Shown: piece after piece, positions 7,357 to 14,784 of the stretch
How positions within the stretch are numbered: position 1 is the first letter of the stretch
Layout of the letters: each line of letters starts with the position of its first letter
The notes under the pieces: model-generated
What the model was told of the DNA's origin: nothing
The model's database searches: none
Seen by the model: only the letters and a program-made list of their open reading frames with translations
Position numbers and translations under genes: made by a program
Origin: Candidatus Alloscillospira gallinarum
GTDB lineage: Bacteria; Bacillota; Clostridia; Oscillospirales; Oscillospiraceae
Assembly: GCA_904420055.1 (NCBI GenBank)
Contig: CAJFTV010000033.1
Span: forward strand, 1-19,650
Reading direction: 5' to 3'
Length of the DNA: 19,650 bases

Positions 7357-9840
7357 TCATTTGTTAAATCCTGCAATAATACTTGTCAAAATTGTGACAA
7401 CTTCCATAATAAGCATATACTCGAGCAGGTTTGTAGGACTCACAGAACTGGCTGTGCCGTTCCAGCACATGAAAAACATTATGACCATGCCCAAAACACA
7501 GCTCAAAATTGATATAACTGTGTTCAGGAATGTAATTCTCCTGAGTCTTCTGGCACCGGCTACCACCTCAGCGACACTGGCAAGGCTGTCACGCCCGATT
7601 ACGCCGGAAGCATGAGGCACGCGGTTTTCCTTGGGTTTAAACATTTCGTATGTCTCTTTTGCCGGGAGATATTCTATATCCTCCACAGGTATCTGGAACT
7701 TCTGCTGTACCATAAGGGGTGTAATATTAAAGTCTTTGACAGCAAAATAGAGAGTCATACCGGATTTAATCAGTGCGTTCAGGGCCTTCTGCACCGATTT
7801 TGAGGGCACATAGTTTATCGCAAATACGCCAACAAGCGTGTTGTTGATTGAGGTAAACACCGCATTTTTCATGTTGAGGTTCTGTGGCACACGTATGCCA
7901 ACAAGGCTCATACAGGCCGCGGAACCGCATATTACCTCTTCTCCCCTTATTTTGGCACTTATGCCTCCCTCAAGGCAGTTAAAATCCTCCACCTTCACCA
8001 TTGCAAGAGACTGTTTTTTCAAAAATTCCGCAAATATATCGGACAGGCCGGAACCAGAGGCCATTATGAGGCTCGCCGTATAACGGATTACCTTGTCCGA
8101 GCTAACATTTTCAAAGATTTTTACGCTTGATATGTTCGTTCCCGTCGGGAATAGGTCTTTGTCGGTAATGCGGACACCGTCAGCGTAGTATATCTCGTCG
8201 GTGCCTCCCCAGCCGGCAATTGCCCCGCCGGCAGCCCGGGCCTTTCTCGCTGCTATTGAAAACGGTATGGCAAATACGCCGAGAGCGGAAAAAGCAGCCG
8301 TCGCTGCAGAAACTGCCGAGAAGCAGTAAATAAATGAGCACTCGCTCCTTATGGCGGCAACAACACCTAAAAGGACAGAGGCAAAAATAAGGAACGGAGC
8401 AAATGTTTTATAAGAGCTCTCCGCCATATCCTCCTGGACAAGGTTGTTGTAAAATCCCTCCGGCTCACCGGAGAGCTTTTTAACAAGTGTCGTCTCTATG
8501 CTCTCGGAAAACTCACATGAAAGTCCTGTCGGAGCTGAGGAAAAAGCAGCGCTTTTTAAAGACAGAGCCATTGCGGCAAGCTGGCGGTATTCGCTCCACA
8601 TGGCAAATGCTGCGGCAAACGCGGGAATTGCGCAGAAAGGCGCCCCCATGTTTTCGCCGCCCCGGATAATGCACCACAGGCAGGAAATGTATGTCACAGC
8701 CGCGGAAAAGGCCACAAGGCTCTCTCCTGACGGCTTTAGCTTAACAATATCCATAACTCCCCGCACCAGTATGCGCACGCACAGAAGCATTACAATAAGC
8801 TGCAAAAGCACAAGCAGTATAGTGAGGTTTTTGACACTGTCGCCTATACCGGGAAGCTGAACTCCGTTTTCAAAGAGAAGCGCGGCAACACCCATTATAA
8901 GGGCGATAACCATTGAAATGAGTGCCCGGAGCTTTAAAAACTTACGTCTGGAGACATACTCTGCCGCTGCATCTTTAAAATCGGGCTCTTCTATGTATAC
9001 TTCAGGCTCTGCCTCAGGCTCAAATACGGGAGCGCTCTCTTCATCTTCAATAAACTCAGGCTCCTGCCGGTTCCTCTTTCTGCTGGAAAACAGCCGCGAA
9101 AAAAGTCCCGGTTTAAACTCTTCGTCGTCATAGTATTCTTCTTCCCCGTATTCTTCTTCAGATTTTTTATCAAGGTCAGAAGCAAACCTGTAATTATCAA
9201 AAATTAAAATGTCCCTGCCGTCTTTCTTCTCTTCTTCACGTTTTGCCTTATCAGAATTCTCTGCTTCAGGGACAATTTTGTCATTTCCGGCTAAGTTCTC
9301 TGTCTCTTCTGTGCCGTTATCCGATGAAAAGAAATGTCTTTTTTTCCTCGGAGCATATTCCGCGTGCTCAGATTCCTGGTCGGTAAAGCTCTCCGTTATA
9401 GTTTTTCCTGAACTTTTCTTTTTTGCGGCCATGCGAATGACATCAGGCGTAAACGGGATAGTCTTTCCTGAAAGGTCTGGCTCTTCGTCTGCGTCCTTTG
9501 TCTGCGGTTCAATTTTTTGTTTTGGTTTATCCTCTATATAAGGCGGCTCAGGGGCCTTTGATTTTTCCTCCTGCACCTGCTTTTCTCCATAGGGCACGCG
9601 AATATCAGCAAAGAAATCATTATCCCCGTCCGCAGACTTGGAGGACAGTTCTGTAGTTGCCACAGTACCGTCCTTAATCTCGTCAATTATTCTGTTTGTG
9701 CGCTCTTCAAGTACTTCTGGCTCAGTTTTTTTGTCGCCGGCAATATACGCGGAGCCTTTAAACTCAGCGAGAATCGACTCCAAGGTAAAATCGTAATCAC
9801 TGGAAGAGCCAAATATATCGTTGTCTCTGTTCTCGGACAT
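7357..9840 (-). CDS. Catalytically dead P-type ATPase-like membrane protein with acidic N-terminal tail
   Basis: I do not know a named family for this 827-residue protein. Residues 1-295 are hydrophilic, Glu/Asp/Lys-rich and probably disordered cytosol. Membrane helices follow at about 305-325, 338-360, 374-393 and 402-416, then 480-499 and 505-530, then 770-793 and 805-824. This 4+2+2 layout is that of P1B ATPases. FSALGVFAIP (517-526) matches the CPCALGLATP helix, followed by ARAAGGAIAGWGG like the usual KRGILIKGG. YYADGVRIT (551-559) falls where the phosphorylated DKTGTLT should be. LEGGISAKIRGEEVICGS (623-640) matches the nucleotide-domain GxG block, and GVFAIN...ALIKSGMTLYFAVKD (671-703) the P-domain strand before TGDN. 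The catalytic Asp, TGES, HP and GDGxND motifs are missing, and the actuator segment (about 417-479) is roughly half length. The ATG at 9840 follows AAAGGAAG, 16 bases after rlmB. ATP-driven transport is very unlikely; a scaffold or sensor role is only a guess. Confidence 0.78.
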   Translation of the reverse strand: MSENRDNDIFGSSSDYDFTLESILAEFKGSAYIAGDKKTEPEVLEERTNRIIDEIKDGTVATTELSSKSADGDNDFFADIRVPYGEKQVQEEKSKAPEPPYIEDKPKQKIEPQTKDADEEPDLSGKTIPFTPDVIRMAAKKKSSGKTITESFTDQESEHAEYAPRKKRHFFSSDNGTEETENLAGNDKIVPEAENSDKAKREEEKKDGRDILIFDNYRFASDLDKKSEEEYGEEEYYDDEEFKPGLFSRLFSSRKRNRQEPEFIEDEESAPVFEPEAEPEVYIEEPDFKDAAAEYVSRRKFLKLRALISMVIALIMGVAALLFENGVQLPGIGDSVKNLTILLVLLQLIVMLLCVRILVRGVMDIVKLKPSGESLVAFSAAVTYISCLWCIIRGGENMGAPFCAIPAFAAAFAMWSEYRQLAAMALSLKSAAFSSAPTGLSCEFSESIETTLVKKLSGEPEGFYNNLVQEDMAESSYKTFAPFLIFASVLLGVVAAIRSECSFIYCFSAVSAATAAFSALGVFAIPFSIAARKARAAGGAIAGWGGTDEIYYADGVRITDKDLFPTGTNISSVKIFENVSSDKVIRYTASLIMASGSGLSDIFAEFLKKQSLAMVKVEDFNCLEGGISAKIRGEEVICGSAACMSLVGIRVPQNLNMKNAVFTSINNTLVGVFAINYVPSKSVQKALNALIKSGMTLYFAVKDFNITPLMVQQKFQIPVEDIEYLPAKETYEMFKPKENRVPHASGVIGRDSLASVAEVVAGARRLRRITFLNTVISILSCVLGMVIMFFMCWNGTASSVSPTNLLEYMLIMEVVTILTSIIAGFNK

Positions 9841-9856
9841 AACTTTTCTTCCTTTG

Positions 9857-10696
9857 CTATAAGTTCGGCTGAGTACGGCGGCGAAGCACCTCGTAAATAA
9901 CAAGTGACGCCGCTACAGATGCGTTGAGGGAGGACACCTTTCCCACCATTGGTATTCCCACCGTAAAGTCGCAGCTTTCCGCTACAAGACGGCCCATTCC
10001 GTCTCCCTCTGAGCCGATTACAAGGGCCACAGGCCCGCTAAAATCGGTATGCCACATGTCAGAGGTGCCGCCGGCTGCGGTGCCGTAAACCCAGACACCG
10101 TTTTTTTTCAGCTCATTTATTGCGGATACAAGATTTGATACCCTTGCAACTGCGATGTGCTCCACAGCTCCGGCAGACGTCTTTTCCACAATTGCCGTAA
10201 TTCCTGCACTGCGGCGCTTTGGAATAATAATTCCGTGTGCCCCGGCGGCCTCAGCCGTCCGTATTATGGCGCCCACATTGTGGGGGTCAGAAATTTCATC
10301 ACAGATTATTATAAACGGCTGCTCTTCCCGCTTTTGGGCTATTTCAAGAATTTCCCCGACGGTTGAATATGCCTTTACCGCAGTCACTGCAATTACTCCC
10401 TGGTGGGAGTGCGTTACGCTCATGTAGTCGAGCTTCCGGCGGTCTGCCTCAACAACAACAGCCCCGGCATCCCTGGCCTTGGAGGCGATATGGCCCAATG
10501 TGCTGTCTTCCCTTTCGCCTTTGGCGATATACACCTTATCGATAACACGTCCGGCTCGAAGAGCCTCAATTACCGCATTGCGTCCCTCGATAATACCTTC
10601 ACCGCGCTCCGTGTCCACTCTGTCCGGGGAACTTTCACGTTTGTGATAGGGGTCAACGTGGCGCTCCAGCGGCCGACGGCCCTGGCTTCTGTTCAT
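9857..10696 (-). CDS. rlmB: 23S rRNA (guanosine-2'-O-)-methyltransferase RlmB (TrmH/SpoU family)
   Basis: This is a SAM-dependent 2'-O-methyltransferase of the SPOUT class; RlmB methylates a guanosine of the peptidyl-transferase region of 23S rRNA. The 279-residue protein has a basic N-terminal extension (1-33), an L30e-like substrate-binding domain at about 34-105 (EGRNAVIEAL), and the knotted SPOUT domain with motif 1 DPHNVGAIIRTAEAAGA (137-153), motif 2 VIGSEGDGM (226-234) and motif 3 VSSLNASVAASL (254-265). The start is a choice: ATG at 10696 has GGAG 6 bases before it, whereas the upstream ATGs at 10720 and 10708 (8 and 4 extra residues) have no site. It lies downstream of metK, separated by a hairpin. 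A TrmH-type tRNA specificity is possible, but domain content favours RlmB. Confidence 0.9.
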   Translation of the reverse strand: MNRSQGRRPLERHVDPYHKRESSPDRVDTERGEGIIEGRNAVIEALRAGRVIDKVYIAKGEREDSTLGHIASKARDAGAVVVEADRRKLDYMSVTHSHQGVIAVTAVKAYSTVGEILEIAQKREEQPFIIICDEISDPHNVGAIIRTAEAAGAHGIIIPKRRSAGITAIVEKTSAGAVEHIAVARVSNLVSAINELKKNGVWVYGTAAGGTSDMWHTDFSGPVALVIGSEGDGMGRLVAESCDFTVGIPMVGKVSSLNASVAASLVIYEVLRRRTQPNL

Positions 10697-10741
10697 CTCA
10701 TGCTCCATTCTGCCGCACATAATACGGCGGGAAATAATTCA

Positions 10742-10774
10742 GGTAATAGCGTGCAGGTTCTGCACGCTATTACC
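10742..10774 (-). promoter_or_regulatory. Perfect 15-bp hairpin between metK and rlmB
   Basis: GGTAATAGCGTGCAG (10742-10756) and its exact complement (10760-10774) enclose a 3-base loop, starting 7 bases past the metK stop. In the minus-strand transcript the stem is followed by TGAATTATTT, only a weak U-rich stretch. It may act as a leaky terminator for metK or protect the metK 3' end while letting some transcription run into rlmB. No other promoter is evident before rlmB. Confidence 0.6.
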
Positions 10775-10781
10775 CTCTTGA

Positions 10782-11942
10782 TTAAAGTGCCTGACGAATG
10801 GCGTCAACCATATCAAGGTGCTCCCATGGCAGGTCGACGTCTGTCCTTCCAAAGTGGCCGTAGGCAGCGGTCTGCTTGTAAATTGGTGCGCGCAGGCCAA
10901 GGCGGTCAATAATCTTGTTTGGACGCAGGTCGAAAAGCTCATTAACAATTGCGGCAATTTTCTCGTCCGCAATTTTACCTGTCCCTCTCGTATCAACAAG
11001 CACCGACACAGGTCTTGCAACGCCGATTGCATACGCAAGCTCTATCTGGCAGGCCTTTGCAAGCCCGGCAGCTACAATATTCTTGGCTACATATCTTGCC
11101 ATATACGCTGCACTGCGGTCAACCTTTGTGGGGTCTTTGCCGGAGAAAGCGCCGCCGCCATGGCTTGCGTATCCGCCGTAAGTGTCAACAATAATTTTTC
11201 TGCCGGTAACGCCGGAGTCACCTACAGGGCCGCCGATTACAAAACGTCCTGTGGGGTTTACAAAGAACTTTGTATCTTTTGTTATGTATTTTTCGGGAAT
11301 TGTGGGCTTGATTACAGTTTCAATTATGGCCTCGCGCAGCTTCTCAATTGAAATTTCGGCGCTGTGCTGTGTTGATACGACAATTGCCGGGCAGCTCACA
11401 ATATTGCCGTCGCCGTCATACTCAACCGTTACCTGGCTCTTTCCGTCAGGGCGAAGAAAATCGAGCTCTCCTGATTTTCTCACTGCGGTAAGCTTTCTTG
11501 TGAGAGCGTGAGCCATGGAGATAGGTGCCGGCATGAGCTCCGGAGTCTCATCGCAGGCAAAGCCAAACATCATTCCCTGGTCTCCTGCACCGGTCTCGTC
11601 TGCGTCGTCATACGCATTGTCAACGCCCATTGCAATGTCTGGGCTCTGCTCGTGTATGGCAGTGAGTACAGCGCAGCTGTTGCCGTCAAAACCGAAATCC
11701 GGCCTGTTGTATCCAATATCATTTACAGTCTCTCTGACGATTGACTGAATATCCGCGTATCCCTTTGTAGTTATCTCGCCCATTACCATTACAAGGCCTG
11801 TTGTTGTGCATGTTTCGCAGGCAACGCGAGACATTTTATCCTGTGCAATTAAAGCGTCCAATATCGCATCTGATACCTGGTCGCATATTTTATCCGGGTG
11901 CCCCTCTGTTACTGATTCGGAAGTAAAAATTCTGTTTGACAT
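10782..11942 (-). CDS. metK: S-adenosylmethionine synthetase
   Basis: MetK makes SAM from methionine and ATP in the cytosol as a homotetramer, and so supplies methyl donor to enzymes such as the neighbouring rlmB. The 386-residue protein is close to the usual length. It shows the methionine/ATP site GHPDK (14-18), the family hexapeptide region GAGDQGMMFGFA (118-129), and the P-loop-like GGGAFSGKDPTKVDRS (262-277). The ATG at 11942 follows GGAGG at 8 bases; two in-frame upstream ATGs have no such site. It has its own promoter. No S-box, SMK or SAM-II riboswitch is seen in the short leader, so control by SAM riboswitch, common in Bacillota, is not supported here. Confidence 0.97.
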   Translation of the reverse strand: MSNRIFTSESVTEGHPDKICDQVSDAILDALIAQDKMSRVACETCTTTGLVMVMGEITTKGYADIQSIVRETVNDIGYNRPDFGFDGNSCAVLTAIHEQSPDIAMGVDNAYDDADETGAGDQGMMFGFACDETPELMPAPISMAHALTRKLTAVRKSGELDFLRPDGKSQVTVEYDGDGNIVSCPAIVVSTQHSAEISIEKLREAIIETVIKPTIPEKYITKDTKFFVNPTGRFVIGGPVGDSGVTGRKIIVDTYGGYASHGGGAFSGKDPTKVDRSAAYMARYVAKNIVAAGLAKACQIELAYAIGVARPVSVLVDTRGTGKIADEKIAAIVNELFDLRPNKIIDRLGLRAPIYKQTAAYGHFGRTDVDLPWEHLDMVDAIRQAL

Positions 11943-11970
11943 TGACTGTGCCTCCATTTTTCTGTTATTT

Positions 11971-11982
11971 GAACACAAGTTC
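11971..11982 (-). promoter_or_regulatory. LexA-like palindrome in the metK leader
   Basis: GAACACAAGTTC matches the GAAC-N4-GTTC core of the LexA/DinR box of Bacillota. It lies just downstream of the metK -10 element, a position where a bound repressor could block transcription. metK is not a usual SOS gene, and the eight fixed bases could occur by chance in a window this size, so the call is tentative. Confidence 0.3.
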
Positions 11983-11994
11983 ATATTTTACCGT

Positions 11995-12023
11995 AGTATA
12001 GCACATAAAAAATATTTCATAAA
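11995..12023 (-). promoter_or_regulatory. Probable metK promoter (extended -10)
   Basis: On the minus strand, TGC-TATACT (11995-12003) is an extended -10 element. The -35 position 17 bases upstream reads TTTATG, a weak match, as is common with extended -10 promoters. Transcription would start near 11988, giving a leader of about 46 bases, too short for a riboswitch. Confidence 0.6.
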
Positions 12024-12125
12024 GTATTTTTTATTAAAATCTCATTAACTTGCAAAAAAGAATATATCTATTCATTTTTTACATACTCACCTGTACCTGA
12101 AACGGCAGGCTCGGTGGAAAAAGTT

Positions 12126-12158
12126 AAAACGAAAACAGCCCGGCATATTTTGCCGGGC
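12126..12158 (-). terminator. Intrinsic terminator of gltA
   Basis: On the minus strand, just after the gltA stop, GCCCGGC and GCCGGGC (12152-12158 and 12138-12144) form a 7-bp GC stem with a 7-base loop. TGTTTTCGTTTT follows, a good U-rich tail. It isolates gltA from metK. Confidence 0.85.
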
Positions 12159-12165
12159 AGATTTT

Positions 12166-13536
12166 TTATCGCTTGTCCATGGGAGTATAGGTGCGCTCGA
12201 CCGTTATGGCTTTATATGCCGGGCGAATTATCTTGTTGTCGCTGAATACTTCCTCAAGTCTGTGCGAGCACCAGCCCACAACACGAGACACGGCAAAGAG
12301 CGGCGTATACAGTTCCGACGGTATGCCGAGCATATTATACACAAAGCCGGAATACAGGTCCACATTTGCACACATTATCTTATGCATGCCGGTGACATCT
12401 TCAAATGCTGCTGGTGTCAGCCTCTCAACGCTCTGAATAAGATTAAACTCCTTCATCATGCCTTTTTTCTCAGCAAGCTTTCCTGCAAGCTTTTTAAGCA
12501 GGACCGCCCTCGGGTCCGAGAGAGTATAGATTGCATGTCCCATGCCGTATATCAGTCCGCTCTTGTCAGCGGCTTCTTTTCTGAGTATTTTTCGGAGATA
12601 TGAGGAAAGCTCTGTCTCGTCCTCCCAGTTTGACACCTCTTTTTTAATGTAGTCAAACATCTCAATAACTTTTTTATTGGCTCCGCCGTGGCGCGGTCCC
12701 TTGAGCGAACCGACGGCCGCCGCAATAGCCGAATATATGTCTGTACCGGAAGATGATAGTACGCGGCATGCAAATGCCGAATTGTTTCCACCTCCATGCT
12801 CTGCGTGGAGAACTAAACACAGGTCAAGGAGCTGTGCCTCCTCCTTTGTGAAACTGTTGTCGCTTCTCACAGAATAGAGGAAATTCTCTGCCGTTGAAAG
12901 CTCAGGGTTTGGTATGTGTATATAAAGGCTCTCGTGGTCATAATAATGACGCTTTGCTGCCATGGCATTTGCAACAATTACCGGGAAGCGGGCAATAATG
13001 TGCAGAGCCTGGTCAAGCTCCTTCCCTACATTACCCGGCTCCGAGTCCGGGCTGTCGTCATAGGAATACAGGGCCAGTGTACTTCTGGCAAGCTTATTCA
13101 TAATGTCCACGCTCGGCGCTGCGAGTATCATATCCTCCGTAAATCCCTTGGGGAGTGCGCGGCACTCTGCAATAATTTTCTTGAAGTTTTCCAGGGTGTG
13201 GCTGTCCGGCAGGTTGCCAAAGATTAAAAGATAAGCTGTCTCCTCAAATCCAAAACGCCCGTCAGACAAAAACCCGTTTACAAGGTCGTTAATCTCATAT
13301 CCGCGGTATACAAGCCGCCCTTCCGCCGGTACTTTTTTACCGTCTTTTTTTTCATAACCGATGACATTTCCTATATGTGTAATACCGGCAATGACACCTG
13401 TGCCGTCTTTATTCCGCAGTCCTCTTTTAACGTCGTATTTGTCATATGTATCTCTGCTTATTTTATTGTTCCGTATAATGTCCCCGGCAAGCTGCCTTGT
13501 AAATTCTTTTGAATCAAGATACACATCATTTTGCAT
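12166..13536 (-). CDS. gltA: Citrate synthase
   Basis: This enzyme condenses acetyl-CoA and oxaloacetate to citrate, the entry step of the oxidative TCA branch that feeds 2-oxoglutarate and glutamate synthesis. The 456-residue protein has the catalytic triad in family context: His247 in HAEHGGGNNS, His334 in YGMGHAIYTLSDPRA, and Asp393 in NVDLYSGFVY. GPRHGGANKKV at 280-290 and Arg426 (SHRLEE) are substrate-binding regions. An N-terminal extension of about 45 residues precedes the core, as in several clostridial enzymes. The ATG at 13536 has AAAGGA upstream. It stands alone, with no aconitase or isocitrate dehydrogenase beside it. A 2-methylcitrate synthase activity cannot be excluded from sequence alone, but no prpB or prpD neighbours support that. 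Confidence 0.95.
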   Translation of the reverse strand: MQNDVYLDSKEFTRQLAGDIIRNNKISRDTYDKYDVKRGLRNKDGTGVIAGITHIGNVIGYEKKDGKKVPAEGRLVYRGYEINDLVNGFLSDGRFGFEETAYLLIFGNLPDSHTLENFKKIIAECRALPKGFTEDMILAAPSVDIMNKLARSTLALYSYDDSPDSEPGNVGKELDQALHIIARFPVIVANAMAAKRHYYDHESLYIHIPNPELSTAENFLYSVRSDNSFTKEEAQLLDLCLVLHAEHGGGNNSAFACRVLSSSGTDIYSAIAAAVGSLKGPRHGGANKKVIEMFDYIKKEVSNWEDETELSSYLRKILRKEAADKSGLIYGMGHAIYTLSDPRAVLLKKLAGKLAEKKGMMKEFNLIQSVERLTPAAFEDVTGMHKIMCANVDLYSGFVYNMLGIPSELYTPLFAVSRVVGWCSHRLEEVFSDNKIIRPAYKAITVERTYTPMDKR

Positions 13537-13568
13537 TCCAGGTTATCCTTTCAATCGTATTTTTGTAA

Positions 13569-13597
13569 ATTATAACTCTATTTAGCGGTTATGTCAA
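13569..13597 (-). promoter_or_regulatory. Consensus sigma-A promoter of gltA, with an upstream inverted repeat
   Basis: On the minus strand TTGACA (13592-13597) and TATAAT (13569-13574) are separated by exactly 17 bases, a 12/12 consensus match. The start would be near 13562, about 25 bases before the ATG. An imperfect inverted repeat (AATTTGAA at 13596-13603 against TTCGAAATT at 13612-13620) abuts the -35 element and could be a regulator site. Confidence 0.9.
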
Positions 13598-13746
13598 TTT
13601 GAAATGAATTGTTCGAAATTATTTCTTGCACAAAGCCTCCGCATGTCAAATCTGCAGCATAAAAGCTGCAAAAAGAAAAATTATCCGGGAATATTCACCT
13701 TTATCCATACAGAAAATAAAACCAACAACTATAAAGGAGACAGACT

Positions 13747-14682
13747 ATGAAAACCAAATCAGTTTTTAAGCGTGCTGCGGCAGCTTTAATGGTTGCAGTA
13801 GTATTTGCACTTACAGGTATTCCACACGGCAGCGCATATGAAGTCGAAACCGTTTTCCTCAGCAATGCAGAGCCAATTGCGGAGAATATGGACATACACA
13901 CATTCCGAGATACCGCGGTCACAGGTAAGTTTTCCGCTGTTGACCCCGAGGGTGAGACAGTTACCTTTGAAATTGTAACCCCGCCGAAGCGCGGAACTGT
14001 GTCAATTCTCGCCGGCGGGGAATTTATCTATACGCCGGACACGACAAAATCTAAGGACTCCTTCACCTACACGGCAAAAGACGAGTCTGGAAATATGTCG
14101 GCTGAGGCCACTGTTACGGTCCACATCATAAAGCAGAAAAATGAGATAAGCTATGCCGATACAGAAGAGGCCGGCGTTGAGTATGAGGCTCTGGCATTAA
14201 ATGAGGCCGGAGTGTATACCGGTGAAAAGATAGGCGATTTTTACTTTTTCCACCCTGATAAAAATGTCACATATTCCGAGTTTCTCGCCATGTGCCTCAG
14301 TGCCTCAGGAGCCGATGTCCTGGATAATATAACCCGCACAGGGCTTGACAACGACAGCGATATACCAACATGGGCAAAGGGATATATCTCCACAGCCATA
14401 CTCACCGACACCTATACCGGCGGAAAGAGCTTCAGCTATTCGGACAACATTACCTTCAAAGACGCCGCGGTTATGATTGACAGTATATTTGAGATTACCG
14501 ACGTCGTTGGAGTCTCGGCGTTTTCACAGGAACTTGACAGCACCGCGAGCCAGGCAATGGCAAATCTCTACGCGTGCCGCATTATAGACGAGACAGCAGT
14601 TGGCCATGCAGATGACGAAATAACGATGGCCGACGCCGCACGGCTTCTCATCGGCGCCATGGAAATCGCTGACAACAGATAA
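13747..14682 (+). CDS. Secreted protein with a cadherin/Ig-like domain and SLH-like repeats
   Basis: This is a 311-residue exported protein of unknown function. Residues 1-30 form a signal peptide (basic KTKSVFKRA start, hydrophobic core, likely cut after GSA). Residues about 42-127 form one bacterial Ig/cadherin-like domain with the typical DPEGETVTFEIVTPPKRGTV, GEFIYTPD and DSFTYTAKDESG blocks. Residues about 134-308 contain three degenerate S-layer-homology-like repeats, each with an 'alanine-rich helix then predicted ITxxDAA helix' form (for example WAKGYISTAILT and NITFKDAAVMI). SLH repeats usually hold proteins to pyruvylated wall polymer. They diverge here, so wall binding is an inference. 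AAAGGAGA precedes the ATG, and a strong terminator follows, so it is a single-gene unit divergent from gltA. It has no enzyme domain; a wall-bound adhesin or structural role is possible. Confidence 0.8.
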   Translation: MKTKSVFKRAAAALMVAVVFALTGIPHGSAYEVETVFLSNAEPIAENMDIHTFRDTAVTGKFSAVDPEGETVTFEIVTPPKRGTVSILAGGEFIYTPDTTKSKDSFTYTAKDESGNMSAEATVTVHIIKQKNEISYADTEEAGVEYEALALNEAGVYTGEKIGDFYFFHPDKNVTYSEFLAMCLSASGADVLDNITRTGLDNDSDIPTWAKGYISTAILTDTYTGGKSFSYSDNITFKDAAVMIDSIFEITDVVGVSAFSQELDSTASQAMANLYACRIIDETAVGHADDEITMADAARLLIGAMEIADNR

Positions 14683-14739
14683 CAGCTTTTTCAGTGTTGT
14701 ATCTCAACCTTCAGGACACAGCGTGTTTGCCTTTCTATA

Positions 14740-14780
14740 AAGCCCACGGGGAGCTGCTCTCCCCGCGGGCTTTTGTGTTT
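14740..14780 (+). terminator. Intrinsic terminator after the SLH-like protein gene
   Basis: AAGCCCACGGGGAG (14740-14753) pairs with CTCCCCGCGGGCTT (14759-14772) with one A-C mismatch and a 5-base loop. TTGTGTTT follows on the plus strand. It lies 57 bases past the stop. Confidence 0.88.
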
Positions 14781-14784
14781 CCTA

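Noticed and set aside
7346..7368. AT-rich palindrome (9-bp arms TTTAACAAA/TTTGTTAAA) over the stop codon of the pseudo-ATPase gene
   Set aside because: The stem has a single G-C pair and no U tail, and such palindromes are common in AT-rich gaps; not strong enough to call as terminator or operator.
7357..9840. First reading of the large membrane protein as a working heavy-metal ATPase or as a decaying pseudogene
   Set aside because: The phosphorylation Asp, TGES, HP and GDGxND motifs are missing, which excludes a working pump; the intact 827-codon frame with a good ribosome binding site argues against decay.
10818..11351. 177-codon plus-strand open frame opposite metK
   Set aside because: It is antisense to highly conserved metK motifs and has no recognisable domain; its openness reflects the composition of the real gene.
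11943..12165. Search for a SAM riboswitch upstream of metK
   Set aside because: The predicted leader is about 46 bases and no S-box, SMK or SAM-II core is visible in the interval; only a promoter, a palindrome, a small hairpin and the gltA terminator are found.
13653..13670. TGCAGC-ATAAAA-GCTGCA inverted repeat in the gltA/SLH-protein divergent gap
   Set aside because: Only 6-bp arms, with the A-run on the wrong side for termination of either gene; a regulator site is possible but unsupported.
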